This document shows positions 12,064-24,412 of a DNA stretch of 64,000 bases, one piece after another. The DNA lies in the NCBI RefSeq assembly GCF_003369915.1, contig NW_022881625.1:2914001-2978000 (forward strand), given 5' to 3'. Numbering within the stretch: position 1 is the first letter of the stretch; each line of letters starts with the position of its first letter. A program made the position numbers and the translations under genes. This DNA is from Drosophila miranda. Lineage: Eukaryota; Arthropoda; Insecta; Diptera; Drosophilidae. The notes beneath the pieces are model-generated. The model did not search any database and had not been told where the DNA came from. It worked only from the letters and a program-made list of their open reading frames with translations.

Positions 12064-13980
12064 TGTTACGGCTACGGGCTGGTTAAATCTTGTTGGCAAT
12101 GAAGCCTCAGCAGGAAAGGGAATCGGGGTTAGTGCACTATACTGCGCTCTGGGCTCAGCTCGCCGGATGGGGTCGGGGTCTTTCCTATCCCTATACTTCC
12201 TTCTTCTCGCCATATTATAAAAATTTAAGTGCACTGACACAGAATCTACTTTGATCAAAACAAAAAAGATCAAAACAAAAAAAAACATGTAATCAATCCC
12301 CGGTCGGCCTAGATGGCAAGAAGGAATCCGGTAGTCACGTATTTAATTTAGTGATCCTAGGTGTAGGAGATCACTAGTTCCTCTATACCCTCCCTACCTT
12401 CGGCAATGCGTGGAACGATGTTGGCATGGCCCCTAACGTAACTACCGCTGCATTATTACACTCGATGCATCATTGGCATTATGTACTTAGACAGAATGGT
12501 TGTTATTTATTCCAAATTCATGTTAATTCAAAATAGTTCTATTAATCAAGATTCAAAAGATTCATATATAACAAAAGGTTCATTAACTTAAGAATATAAA
12601 ATACAATTCATAGCAAAACTGAGCCTTTTTACTCACGAAGGTCAACATTTCCATTCAATACGAAATGAATGATCATTACCAAATTCAAACACTTTCCTTG
12701 ACGAGCTCGTTGGGCCCAATGAACTGCTTCGGTAGCTGTGGAACAATATTAATTATATAAAAATAGTAAAGAATTAAAGAATGATATTTTGGCCGACATT
12801 GCCAGAGTGAATCAAGGCTTAACATTGAGTTGATTAGGAAAGGACTTAAGACATATGATAAAGAAATTAATTCTATAGGAAAGATATTCCTTAATGTAAC
12901 TGTATATTTTTATATGATTTTACATTTAAAGTCAAATTTAATTGAAGTGCAAACACAAGAATGCAAGCAAAAGAAAAGAACAAGACAAAGCAAAGAGAAT
13001 GTCGATGATCAAATTAATGCACGTTTATATGTGTGTGCATACGCACGCATATGTCCGAATTCTCTTCGAACGAAAGCTCGCTCTTGGCGTGTGAGCTATC
13101 ACGCTCTCCCTTTCATTACGCTGCACCGCTGTTATACCCTGCTATTTCACGGGTATGTTCGTACTCACGAATCGATGATCACATGTTGTCCACGACCCAG
13201 GTCACCCTAAATTCCGATTCCTGATCTTGTATTCACATCTTCTGCACAATTTTAGCTGACATAAATTTCCACTTTAATTCCTAGGCGTTGTCGATTCCGC
13301 ATCAAGGATGTTGAGTTGCATCTCGCAAGATACGCTTATAGGGCATTCAAAGGTCGATACAGATCGTCCGTACAACGGAAACGCTGGTAATTCGAAGCGG
13401 CCAAAAATAAGACACTGGAGGTTGCGTGGGGGGGTTAGGCGTGAGAGCGCCAAAGCACGGCAGACCTCCAGTGACCAAGAGATTCTGTAATAGATTCGGA
13501 ATTCAGTGAATGTACCAAACCTGCTTTCCTCTATAATCACCTTCTTTTTCTCTACGTAGCACTTTGCACTTTCACCACACAATATAGCTTGATCTTGCTT
13601 TTTAGTCGATTCTCCGCCGACTTGCAGTTATGTAATTTGGTATGTATTATGTAATACAGGGACACGTGAACTTCCACTAGAGTTTGGCACTATTGGCACA
13701 GGCACAACCGAAGTGTTTTGGGAGAAAAATTGAATTGATCCGCGTGTTCACCGTCGCTGTCGGCTTAAGCGGCATAGACGAGCTTTAACGGGACCCTTCC
13801 ATGGAATTCGGTCTCGAGAGACGAAAAAGAACATTCGAGCAATTAAAGCTCCATATTCGAAGTAGCTGTTTTTAAAGCCTTGGTGTTCGAACTAATCAAG
13901 TTGGCGCGTGATTTGAATCTGCTTTATATCTGGGAAATTATTAGGGAACTTAATCTGGGTTTGCTTCACTGGCCACTACA
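12064..13980 (-). repeat. 3' LTR of element 1 (about 1,917 bp)
   Basis: On the plus strand it begins TGTTACGGCTACGGG and ends CCACTACA, giving the TGT...ACA termini expected of LTRs. The first about 956 bases match the remaining part of the other LTR at 19504-20459. The right edge is set by the adjacent purine tract rather than by alignment, because the partner LTR is truncated. Confidence 0.75.
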
Positions 13981-13992
13981 CTCTCCACCACC
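13981..13992 (-). other. Polypurine tract of element 1
   Basis: On the minus strand GGTGGTGGAGAG lies immediately before the 3' LTR start. Such tracts prime plus-strand DNA synthesis. The assignment is positional. Confidence 0.55.
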
Positions 13993-14052
13993 AGATTATG
14001 TCCCGGAGTGATCGACAGGGATCGTAATCGAAATGAAAAGAAGGACAGTGAA

Positions 14053-17000
14053 TTAGTGGTTTTGAATATCTTTTACGTGGTATACTCCCATTTTCTTTCC
14101 TTTCTCGTTCGATAATTCGTAATAAACAGGACTTAGCTTTTTCGTTACTGTTGCTGTCACAAACACCTGCGCTAATTTATGGCTGAATTGTTTAGACGCG
14201 TTGCTTTGGGAGAAATTGCGAACGTAAACCTGATCTCCGACGTTGAATTGTATGTTTCTACTCCTCAAATTGTATACCCTCGCGTTGGTTGCATGAGCCT
14301 TTGCATTGTTGACCTTTGCTGCATACCTTGCCAACTGCAGAGCATCGGGGTAATTAACTCTAGAATCATCTGATAGCAAGTTAAGTTTCCTGAGCAATTC
14401 GTAATCCTTGCCATTCAAAATCATGTTTTGCCCAAACGTAAGGAAGTAAGGAGAATATCCGGTGGTTGTATGTAGACTGGATCGAATAGCACAGTTAATC
14501 TCATTCAGTCGTTGATCCCAGGTAGTGTGATCTTTCCCCACGTACGCACGGATCGCCGCCAAAACCGATCGGTTTAAGCGCTCGCTTGCATTCGCTTGAG
14601 GCGAATAAAAAGCGGTACAAATATGTTTAATTGAAAATCGAGTTAGAAAAGCCTCAAAGAATCCTGATCGAAATTGAGAACCATTGTCCGTTAAGATGGA
14701 TTCCGGCACTCCAAACGTAAAGAAAATGGAATTTTCTAAGTACTCGCAAATCTTTCCGGAAGTGAATCGTTTCAATGGACAGAGGAAATGGAATTTTGTA
14801 CAATGATCCACGATTATTAATAATCCGATATTCCCTGCCTTTGAACGAGGGTATGGACCTAACAGATCCATGTAGAGTCGTTGAAACGGTCTCTCTGATT
14901 GCATTGGCTTTCCCAATGGTGGTCGTAATACTATATTGGGACTTTTGGTCTGTTTACAAATGACACAATTATTCACATACTCTCGGATTTGAACCAACAT
15001 CTTGGGCCAGAACAGGTATCTCTTAAGTTTTTCAACGGTTTTACCCATCCCGCCAAGTGATGTGCTAGGAGAATCATGGGCTTGTTTGATAACACTACTG
15101 ACTAGGCCAGAGGGTACCCATAATTTCCACGACTGGTGGTCAGATTCAGAATCTCCAATCGAAACTTCGGTGCGTTTGTATACATAGCCATCTGTTATTT
15201 TTAAATCTGGAAGTTTCTCTTGGTTCTGCTGAATGCGTTCAATTAAATCAAGATATTCCAACGAAGTGAAATGCTCGGACTCTAAATCGATGATCGGCCC
15301 TAGATCTATAAACTCATCTACGGACGATTCATTTTGCCTTGACAGAGTGTCAGCAACAACATTTTGTGAACCCTTCCGGTGTTCAATATGAAAATCAAAA
15401 CCCTGTAACTGTATAGCCCATCGCGCGAGCCTTCCAGACAAATCCTTTTGTCGCATCAACCACTGCAATGCTGCATGGTCGGTTATTACTAAGAATTCCT
15501 GGCCTTCTATGTAAGCTCGAAATTTCTTAATTCCCTTAATAACTGCTAGACATTCTAGTTCTGTAACGGAATAATTCCGTTGAGCTTTGGATAACTTAAC
15601 CGACATGTATCCAATTGGCATTTCGAAGCCTTCTTCATTCTCTTGAGCTAGGACGCACCCGAGACCAAAAGAACTAGCATCACACAATAAGATGAATTTC
15701 TTAGAAAAATCAGGAGTTCTGAGGATTGGAGCTGATGTTAATCTTCGTTTCAATTCTTCAAAAGCATTGGTTGCGGTTTCATTCCATATTAAGGAAGTAT
15801 TCTGTTTCTTAAGCATCTCGGTCAATGGATAGCTCACGGAGGCATAATTCTCGACGAAACGTCGATACCATCCGGATAAACCGAGAAACCGTCGTAACTG
15901 CTTTACCGTTGTTGGAATTGGGAAGTCGTTGATTGCCTGAATCTTCAATGAATCAGTCTTGATCTGACCATCCGAAATTATGAAACCGAGATATTTAATC
16001 TCTCTCATGCAGAATTTAGATTTTCGAACGTTAATAGTGATATTCGCTTTTCTTAAGAATAGTGCGATTTCTTGCAAAAGAATCAAGTGCGAATCAAAGT
16101 CATCCGATAGAACAAGCAAGTCATCGAGATATACAAAAACTCGATTCCGTAAATGTGGGGGTATGACATGGTCCATTAAGCGGCATTAAGGTCTGAGGTG
16201 CATTTGTCAGACCAAATGGCATGACCTTATATTGGTACAGTGGACGATTCGGAACGGTAAACGCAGTATACGGTCGTGATGACTCGTCCAGTGGTATTTG
16301 CCAGAAAGCATGTTTCATATCAAGACCAGTTATATACCGCGCTGGAGGTAAGTGGCTTAAGATCCCGTCAATATGTGGTAAGGGGTAAGCATCCTTCCTC
16401 GTGTATTTATTGATCTCGCGAGAGTCTAAACACAACCGAACCTTATCACCTTTTTGAACAAGAACACAATTACTACTCCAAGGACTGCAAGAAGGTTCTA
16501 TGATATCGAGAGCTAACATGTTATCTACCTCAGCAAACATAAGTTTTTCGCGCGCAGGGGAGATTGGCCAGTGTCTTTGTTTAATCGCCTTAGCATCACC
16601 TACGTCGATCGAGTGCGAAATAATGCTGGTTCTGCCCAATCCGTCTCGTTCGTACGAAGGAAAAATTTCGACGACACCTTGCAGTCTCTCCTGCTCTTTA
16701 ATAGAAAGTTTGTGTAACTTGGGTGAGCTTTCCTCATCCTCCGTGGGACCTATATCTAACTCAGAGACACTTTCGCTCATGAGTCGATCAGCAAGTTTAA
16801 ATTTCCTAAAAAAGTCAATTCCTAAGTAAACCTCTTGGGTTAAGTTTGGTATGATGAAAAAATCTATACTTTCCGTGAGACTACGATATGTAATAGTCGC
16901 TGTAAAAATGCCCTCAACCGAGCATTTGGTTCCGCTGGCTGTTTTAACCCTTCCTGAACACTTACGTGATTTCGGATGGCTAAGGAGAGCACGGGCGGCA

Positions 17001-17434
17001 TTGTTGCCAACGCAACTAACCGACGCTCCAGAATCTAACAAGGCGTTGTAAACCTTGTCTTCAATCGTGATGGGTGTGTACAGACGATTATCTCCCGTAC
17101 TGAATATGGAAGCAATTAAGCATTGTCGAGTGCTAACAACTGTTTTCCAAAATTTTCGTAATCGAAGGGTAGATTTTTTAGATTTTGTACAGATTTTTGA
17201 TATGGTACAAAGATCGCCAAATATCCTATTTCTAGCTTTCTTGTAATTTGACAGTCTTACATGTAAGGGTAAATATCTAGTTGGTCGTTTATCCGATAAA
17301 AATCCTGAGTCCATAGCGGTTTTAGCTAAACCCTCATCTATAGTCTGACTGATGCTTTCGCTATGTTTTGGTACGGATGTGCCTACAGGGGGTTCGTTGA
17401 CACATCCCGCAGCCGGTTTTCCGAAGGATGGCAC
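14053..17434 (-). pseudogene. pol of LTR element 1: protease, RT, RNase H, integrase
   Basis: The frame 17434-16121 carries an aspartic protease (LLDSGASVSCVG) and the first RT blocks (LCLDSREINKYT, GLDMKHAFWQIPL). A one-base change near 16150-16180 shifts the frame in the middle of RT. The rest is open to 14053: VFVYLDDLLVLSDD (YLDD active site), RNase H (ILLCDASSFGLG, TELECLAVIKG, VITDHAALQWL), the integrase zinc domain ending CVICKQTK, and the integrase core with YMDLLGPYPRSK, ILTDNGSQFRSG and NASERLNRS as the D, D, E sites. Pol starts in the -1 frame relative to gag and overlaps it by about 50 bases, consistent with programmed frameshifting. The mid-RT break inactivates this copy. Confidence 0.9.
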
Positions 17435-18866
17435 TTAGAGCAACGTGGCTTGTAAACATTCTTGGTTCCACAACCGTAACAAAATATGCTTCTAGGTTCC
17501 ACACAATCATCCCATCTATGCCCTATCTTATCACAATTCCAGCAGGACATCTTATTACACATGATCGCTGATATTATTGGTTCAGGCTCCTCAAGGTGTT
17601 CCCTCTCCGGAGAGATCTCGGAGATGTTGCGCCGGCTTACAAAAGGCGTTTTGTAAGAAGGGTTTCGAAGTTCCGAATAAAATTGTTCGTGCTTTTTAAC
17701 CTCTAAAAGTAATTTCTTTATCGAAGTGATATTCAAATGTAGTAACTCGTGATGAAGTGTACTTTTCGAATTGTCAATCAACATCTTAACAAGGTCGCAT
17801 TCTGGTAGGCTACGCTCGAGTCTATTCACCAACTCTTCTATACTATTCTGATAGGAATCAAAAGGTTCATTTTCCCCTTGCTTTCGTTTCGCGATTCTCC
17901 GCCATATGTCGACATCAGTGGCAGCATCGTCATATTTATCCCTAAATGCCAGACAAAAAGTCTCCCACGCGAACTCTTCATGTTTACGATGGAACTGCCA
18001 GAACCAATCACCTGCTTTTGCGGATAACAATAAGTGCAAATGATCGCAAACCAGCTAGAAATTGTTTCCCAGGGTCTGTGCAGTCAAGGAACGTACCCGG
18101 TAAATAAATTCTGTGGCCGATAGACCGTCCTTACTACCGTCAAACTTTACCTTCCAGTTTTGAATAACATGTCCTACCTTTTCTGGTGAAATTGAAACTG
18201 AAGAGCGATTGCTAGTATTCCTTAAGTCTGCCTCTTGGCTTGCTCTACTCCTAACGTCTGCTGGTACATGCTGATAATTCGAAGCCTGCTCCGCAAGTCC
18301 CGATCTCAATTGAAACGAACTCAGCTGATGGCTCAATGCTGTCTCTATATGAGCGGTTAGCTTCTCCAACAACGTCTTTTGTTGGGTGCCCATCATTGAC
18401 CTTACCAAATTAACAATTTCACTTTTATCCATGGCGTTAGATGAATTCAGCGATTGGCTAGTTGGGTCTGTAGGGGTAGGATTTCCCTCCTTTGCTTAGA
18501 TCTCGTTACTATATTTGACTTGGGAATAGCGCCTCTGCCTCTACCTCGAAATCTACTTCCACTTGGCCCTGGCGCATCGAGGGGAATTCCTTCAGTGTTC
18601 GAATCTCCTACCTCTGCAAGGTCCGCGTTATTTAATTCCGTCGCCAAATCAACATTTCCCCGAACTAACAATTCTGTAGTGCATAGTCCGCGACAGGTTG
18701 GACAACTCGGTGAACTCTTAAGCCAATCGGTCAAACAGGAATGGTGAAATTGATGTTGACACGGTGTCGTGGCAAACAATTGATCTTTCTCAAGTTTATC
18801 GTGGCAAATGCGACAATAGCCATGCTGATTTAATGCAGTTTCAAAGCTATTATCTTTACTGGCCAT
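17383..18866 (-). pseudogene. gag of LTR element 1 with N-terminal RING finger
   Basis: The start codon at 18866 opens MASKDNSFETALNQ, followed at once by a RING finger: CRICHDK, PCQHQFHHSC, then CPTCRG. A one-base slip near 18450-18470 separates this from the middle part that opens MDKSEIVNLVRSMM. A single in-frame TAG at 18055-18057 interrupts the capsid-like region. The C-terminal part carries a CCHC knuckle CWNCDKIGHRWDDC and a second four-cysteine cluster CYGCGTKNVYKPRCSKC. Gag packages RNA and forms particles; the RING is unusual for gag and is shared with element 2. Confidence 0.8.
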
Positions 18867-19477
18867 ATTTCCTCTTAATTTTATTTTATTTTTATTTTAT
18901 TTTTTTCAATCAGCAAAATATTTTCTGTCTTTTCCACAAATGCCAATTCTACATCGATGTGTAACTCCTCTCTTCTGCCTCTATGATTATTGAATTAAAT
19001 GGATATTAAAGGTTCCTATTAGACTATGTTTGATACTCGTCGGGAACTCAAAGTTTCTCTAAGACCCGCCATTCCAAGTACCGAACAAGTCATGTTCCTA
19101 TAAAGTTGAAAGTGGTCGTGCGTCTGGTTGGGTCGATCAATACAAAATCCTGAATTGCAATCGCAAATTCCACAGCTCAGATACACGGCACTAACATCTT
19201 TATTCTACTAAAATATTTTCTTCAGACATCTATACAGTTCACGCCGTCATTTCTTGGTAGACCAATCCCTACTCAGTCGAATTGAAATCTCCATTCCAAA
19301 AGCTGACTACACGTCTACACGATATACCGAATTTTCTAATTAACAGGCTAATGGATGTATTAACAGAGCTTAACCGTGAAGCACGAAGGTTACTCCAACC
19401 GTTCGGAATTATCCTCATCTGGAAATAATCGTATCTTTTCTACACTTTTCCGATTATAACACGTCGTTTCGTCTCGG
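18867..19477 (-). other. 5' leader of LTR element 1
   Basis: About 600 bases between primer site and gag start, AT-rich, without a recognisable gene. This position in intact elements usually holds the untranslated leader and packaging signal. Confidence 0.6.
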
Positions 19478-19495
19478 GCCCCACGTTGGGCGCCA
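19478..19495 (-). other. tRNA-Lys primer binding site, element 1
   Basis: On the minus strand TGGCGCCCAACGTGGGGC is complementary to the 3' end of Drosophila tRNA-Lys (CUU) including the CCA. It lies eight bases inside the 5' LTR edge. Confidence 0.85.
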
Positions 19496-19503
19496 TTTTA
19501 TAA

Positions 19504-20459
19504 TGTTACGGCTACGGGCTGGTTAAATCTTGTTGGCAATGCAGCCTCAGCAGGAAAGGGAATCGGGGTTAGTGCACTATACTGCGCTCTGGGCTCAGCT
19601 CGCCGGATGGGGTCGGGGTCTTTCCTATCCCTATACTTCCTTCTTCTCGCCATATTATAAAAATTTAAGTGCACTGACACAGAATCTACTTTGATCAAAA
19701 CAAAAAAGATCAAAACAAAAAAAAACAAATGTAATCAATCCCCGGTCGGCCTAGATGGCAAGAAGGAATCCGGTAGTCACGTATTTAATTTAGTGATCCT
19801 AGGTGTAGGAGATCACTAGTTCCTCTATACCCTCCCTACCTTCGGCAATGCGTGGAACGATGTTGTCATGGCCCCTAACGTAACTACCGCTGCATTATTA
19901 CACTCGATGCATCATTGGCATTATGTACTTAGACAGAATGGTTGTTATTTATTCCAAATTCATGTTAATTCAAAATAGTTCTATTAATCAAGATTCAAAA
20001 AATTCATATATAACAAAAGGTTCATTAACTTAGGAATATAAAATACAATTCATAGCAAAACTGAGCCTTTTTACTCACGAAGGTCAACATTTCCATTCAA
20101 TACGAAATGAATGATCATTACCAAATTCAAACACTTTCCTTGACGAGCTCGTTGGCCAATGAACTGCTTCGGTAGCTGTGGAACAATATTAATTATATAA
20201 AAATAGTAAAGAATTAAAGAATGATATTTTGGCCGACATTGCCAGAGTGAATCAAGGCTTAACATTGAGTTGATTAGGAAAGGACTTAAGACATATATAA
20301 AGAAATTAATTCTATAGGAAAGATATTCCTTAATATAACTGTATATTTTTATATGATTTTACATTTAAAGTCAAATTTAATTGAAGTGCAAACACAAGAA
20401 TGCAAGCAAAAGAAAAAGAACAAGACAAAGCAAAGAGAATGTCGATGATCAAATTAATG
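19504..20459 (-). repeat. 5' LTR of element 1, truncated
   Basis: It matches 12064-13019 of the 3' LTR with few differences and then switches abruptly to a DINE-like element at AATTAATGAAACGATACTC. About 960 bases of LTR, including its U3 promoter, are missing. Confidence 0.85.
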
Positions 20460-21384
20460 AAACGATACTCAAAATGAGTATTGGGGTATATTAGATTTGT
20501 GGTAAAAGTGGATGTGTGTAACGTCCCGAAGGAATCGTTTCCGACCCCAAAAAGTATATATATTCTTGATCAGCATCAATAGCCGAGTCGATTGAGCCAT
20601 GTCTGTCTGTCCGTCTGTCCGTCCGTCCTTCTGTCCGTCTGTCCGTCCCCTTCAGCGCCTAGTGCTCAAAGACTATAAGAGCTATAGCAACGATGTTTTG
20701 GATCCAGATTTCTGGGATATGTCACTGCTACAAGAAAATTTTCTAAACTTTGCACCGCCTACTTCCGCTCCCACAAAGGGCGAAAATCTGTGGGATCCAC
20801 AATTTCGACGATACGAGAAAACCAAAAACGCAGAATCGTAGAAGATGACTATATCTTCTAGAGGGCAAATTCTGACCCAGATCGTATAATTATTATAGCC
20901 AGAATCAAGAAAACAATTTCATTCTTTCTCGCTCTGTCTCTCTCTAACACACAGGTTTCATGGTCGGTTTTGCCAATTGCAAAATATGAGTTCAAGGATC
21001 TCAGAACCCATAAGAGTTAGAGCAACCAAATTTGGTATCCACACTCCTGTGATATCGGACCTTGACCTTTTTGTGTCAAAATTTCGCCAGACCCCCTTCC
21101 GCCCCCGCAAAGGACGAAAATCTGGGGCATCCACAATATTGCAGATTCGAGAAAACTTAAGACGCAAAATCATAGATAATGACCATATCTATCAGATTGC
21201 TGAATCTGGTTTAGATCAGATAATTTTTATAGCCAAAAGGAACAAATCAATTTGCAGTGGCTACGCAGCGCCCGACGTCACGCTCAGACTGATTTTCTGT
21301 AGAGGCGTCTGCCGGAGGAGAGCCATACTGACTTAGTATCGGGTATAACTGTAGAGTTGCGGTGTCCGCAGCAACTCACAACGT
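20460..21384 (+). mobile_element. DINE-1-like element
   Basis: It starts CGATACTCAAAATGAGTATT and holds the core GTCTGTCCGTCTGTCC near 20600-20650. It ends with the CAACTCACAACGT block near 21380. It overlies the point where the 5' LTR of element 1 is broken. There is no coding capacity; short frames of the MSVCPSVRPS type are translations of the CTGTCCGT repeat. Confidence 0.65.
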
Positions 21385-22164
21385 CTCGTCTATGATTCTG
21401 AGTTTTTAGTTTAGTTTTTTTTTTAGTTTTGCCGCATGGTTGGCATAAATTTCCATTTGGATTTCCATTGCCATTGCCATTGACTGCCTCGTTAGCTAGC
21501 CCCTTAGACCCATCAACTTTTGATTGATTTGATCTGATACGCTACGCTCCACAGCTTAGCTAAAGATTAATTTATAAAACAAAAAATATACAAAAAGGGT
21601 AATAAAAGAGTAACGAACAAGATTAAGAACCATTAACCATAATATGTGCGTAAACAACACACACATTTTGAACCGAATCATATCAAAGGCAAAAAAAAAC
21701 AAAACGAAAACAGAAAACAGAAAACCAATTAAAGATAATAAAACTATTATAACGAAAAGAAAAAGAAATGAAAATTCAAGAATGCTTAAATCTAACATTT
21801 GCAATTACAAAATATTTACTCTGGTACAAAATGGTACATACAGTAACGATATTCGTTTATACAATATTAACTGTCTATATAACCATTATATACTACTTAC
21901 TTACTGACAACAAATTATTAAGGGTTTTGTTCAATTTCATTATTCGTATGTTAATAAAAACAATTTCAGACTAACTTAAAATTACAGTCTGCTCTGAATA
22001 CGGGTTGAATGCTAGTGCTGTGCTAGTTGATTATTACTCGTACAATAAATACTATAGCTTAGAGCCATCCTGCGTCCCTGGTCACCGGTGGATCAAGCCT
22101 TCAGAACAACAAAATCAATCAAACAACAACAATCAATTCAAAAATCAATCAAACAACAAACAAA
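21385..22164. other. AT-rich anonymous DNA
   Basis: The region is strongly A/T-rich with poly-A and CAAT-type runs. No gene, RNA or known repeat is recognisable. It ends at the 110-bp higher-order repeat. Confidence 0.5.
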
Positions 22165-22396
22165 AATTGAACACTACAGCTAAAAATCTTGTACAGGCTT
22201 CTACAGCTGAAAATCTTGTACAGGCTGAAATATTCTACATTCTACAGCTGAAAATCTTGTACAGGCTGAAAATATTCTACATTCTACAGCTGAAAATCTT
22301 GTACAGGCTTCTATAGCTGATAATCTTGTACAGGCTGAAATATTCTACATTCTACAGCTGAAAATCTTGTACAGGCTGAAAATATTCTACATTCTA
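22165..22396. repeat. 110-bp higher-order tandem repeat, copy A
   Basis: Subunits of about 27, 41 and 42 bases all begin ACAGGCT and end AAAATCTTGT, and repeat in the fixed order 27-41-42, giving a 110-bp period. Here about two periods are present. The right end abuts the ATG of the zinc-finger gene directly, whereas in units B and C the same repeat is about 2 kb away from that gene. Confidence 0.9.
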
Positions 22397-22398
22397 CC

Positions 22399-23392
22399 AT
22401 GACGTTGTCGTTCGGTGGAGCCCAAGTTTGCGACATAAGTGCAGCAGGAGTGATTAATTTGTACTTTTTTTTCTGGACCATCAACGTAAGGGTAAGTAAA
22501 TTAGTTACATTTATATTATATTCTTCTAATAATGTATTCCATTCAGCGGGGACGACGCACGCGAAGTATGCTGAGCCTGTTACTCCGGTGCAGAATATTT
22601 CTGTTCTGATGATATCTCAGGATATTGAGGATACTCACAACAAAATGAACGGTGATACGGAGGAGTCGGCCACAACTCAGGATATTGAGGATATTGACAA
22701 TATGCACGGTGATACGGAGGAGTCGGCCACAACTCAGGATATTGAGGATATTGACAACAATATTGACAACTCACGATATTGAGGAGAATATTGACAACAT
22801 TTCTGACAATATTCACAATATTTCTGATTATACAGTCAATGATATGGAGTGTACTATTTCCGATGAAATATATGATTCGTCTGAGCCAGTGCACCACGTG
22901 GCGGAGAAGCAGGAGCAGGAGGTTCGGGAGGATCCGGACTTAAGTAAGTAAATAAGTAAAATTAAAAAAAAATACATATAATAACTTCTTAATTCTCCAG
23001 ACATGTTTACTGAAGACATTCTTAGTACTGAAAGTGGAAAGGACAATTTGAAAACACCGATTTCCCCTAAGGCTTCGCCCCTCGTGCATGGCTGCAAGTG
23101 CAAACTATGCGGCAAAATGATTGGAAGGTTGAGCACCTTGGGAAACCACGTAATGAACCAACATTACACAGCAATAAGAGGTATGGTTTCAAGGAATTTG
23201 AAGACAATGCAAAAAATTGCTGCCGTTTTTAAGGAAAAAAAAGTGACCATGTTAAAACTATGAGAGGAAACTGGGGTGCCGGCCGAGTATTTGAGGGCGA
23301 TAGTCATGTGCAGCGATGACTATAAAAAAATTGGGTGCCGCTTGTGGGCCGCCAAGACGGATGCAGAGAAGCTGAAGGACATCAACCAATAA
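22399..23392 (+). pseudogene. Acidic-repeat zinc-finger gene, deleted copy A
   Basis: It matches the plus gene of units B and C from the internal ATG (MTLSFGGAQVCDISAAG) to the C-terminal DINQ stop. The exon upstream of that ATG and the neighbouring minus gene are missing, leaving the 110-bp repeat fused to the coding region. Only two acidic repeats remain instead of five, and the frame breaks after them. The C2H2-like finger (CKCKLCGKMIGRL...HVMNQH) is intact. A stop follows VTMLKL near 23260. The 3' part is interrupted by a DINE-like element beginning at 23405. It is therefore an internally deleted derivative. Confidence 0.75.
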
Positions 23393-23404
23393 CTGTTTCG
23401 TTTT

Positions 23405-24412
23405 TATACCCGATACTCAAAATGAGTATTGGGGTATATTAGATTTGTGGTAAAAGTGGATGTGTGTAACGTCCAGAAGGAATCGTTTCCGACCCCAAAG
23501 TATATATATTCTTGATCAGCATCAATCGCCGAGTCGATTGAGCCATGTCTGTCTGTCCGTCTGTCCGTCCGTCCGTCTGTCCGTCTGTCCGTCTGTCCGT
23601 CCCCTTCAGCGCCTAGTGCTCAAAGACTATAAAAGCTATAGCAACGATGTTTTGGATCCAGACTTCTGTGATATGTCACTGCTACAAGAAAATTTCAAAA
23701 CTTTGCACCGCCTACTTCCGCTCCCACAAAGGGCGAAAATCTGTGGGATCCACAATTTCGACGATACGAGAAAACCAAAAACGCAGAATCGTAGAAGATG
23801 ACTATATCTTCTAGAGGGCAAATTCTGACCCAGATCGTATAATTATTATAGCCAGAATCAAGAAAACAATTTCATTCTTTCTCGCTCTGTCTCTCTCTAA
23901 CACACAGGTTTCATGGTCGGTTTTGCCAATTGCAAAATATGAGTTCAAGGATCTCAGAACCCATAAGAGCTAGAGCAACCAAATTTGGTATCCACACTCC
24001 TGTGATATCGGACCTTGACCGTTTTGTGTCAAAATTTCGCCACACCCCCTTTCGCCCCCGCAAAGGACGAAAATCTGGGGCATCCACAAATCTCAGAGAC
24101 TATTAACGCTAGAGTAACCAAATTTAGTATCCGCACTCCTGTTAGATCTCACTATAAAACGTATATCTCAAAATTTCGTCTTACCCCCTTCCGCCCACAC
24201 AAAGGACGAAAATCTGTTGCATCCACAATATTGCAGATTTGAGAAAACTAAAAACGCAAAATCATAGATAATGACCATATCTATCAGATTGCTGAACCTG
24301 GATCAGATCGGATCATTTTTGTAGCCAAAAGCAAGAAATCAATTTGCAGTATCGGGTATAAATGTAGAGTTGCGGTCTCCGCAGCAACTCACAACGTTCC
24401 CCCTCGTTTTTT
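23405..24412 (+). mobile_element. DINE-1-like element, nearly complete
   Basis: It starts ATACCCGATACTCAAAATG, carries the GTCTGTCCGTCC core at about 23546-23600 and ends with the GTATCGGGTATAAATG and CAACTCACAACGTTCC blocks. The start and end both contain inverted copies of TATACCCGATAC/GTATCGGGTATA, the short terminal inverted repeats seen in this family. Confidence 0.65.

Larger units (their letters stand above)
12064..20459 (-). mobile_element. Ty3/gypsy-type LTR retrotransposon 1, 5' LTR truncated
   Basis: Reading on the minus strand the order is truncated 5' LTR (19504-20459), tRNA-Lys primer site (19478-19495), gag with RING and zinc knuckles, protease, reverse transcriptase, RNase H, integrase, polypurine tract and complete 3' LTR (12064-13980). 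Protease-RT-RNase H-integrase is the Ty3/gypsy order, and no envelope gene is present. It inserted into the 5' flank of painless copy A at the site that in units B and C reads AAGTACTCAGGG. The outer half of the 5' LTR is gone and replaced by a DINE-like element, so no target duplication can be read on that side. Confidence 0.9.
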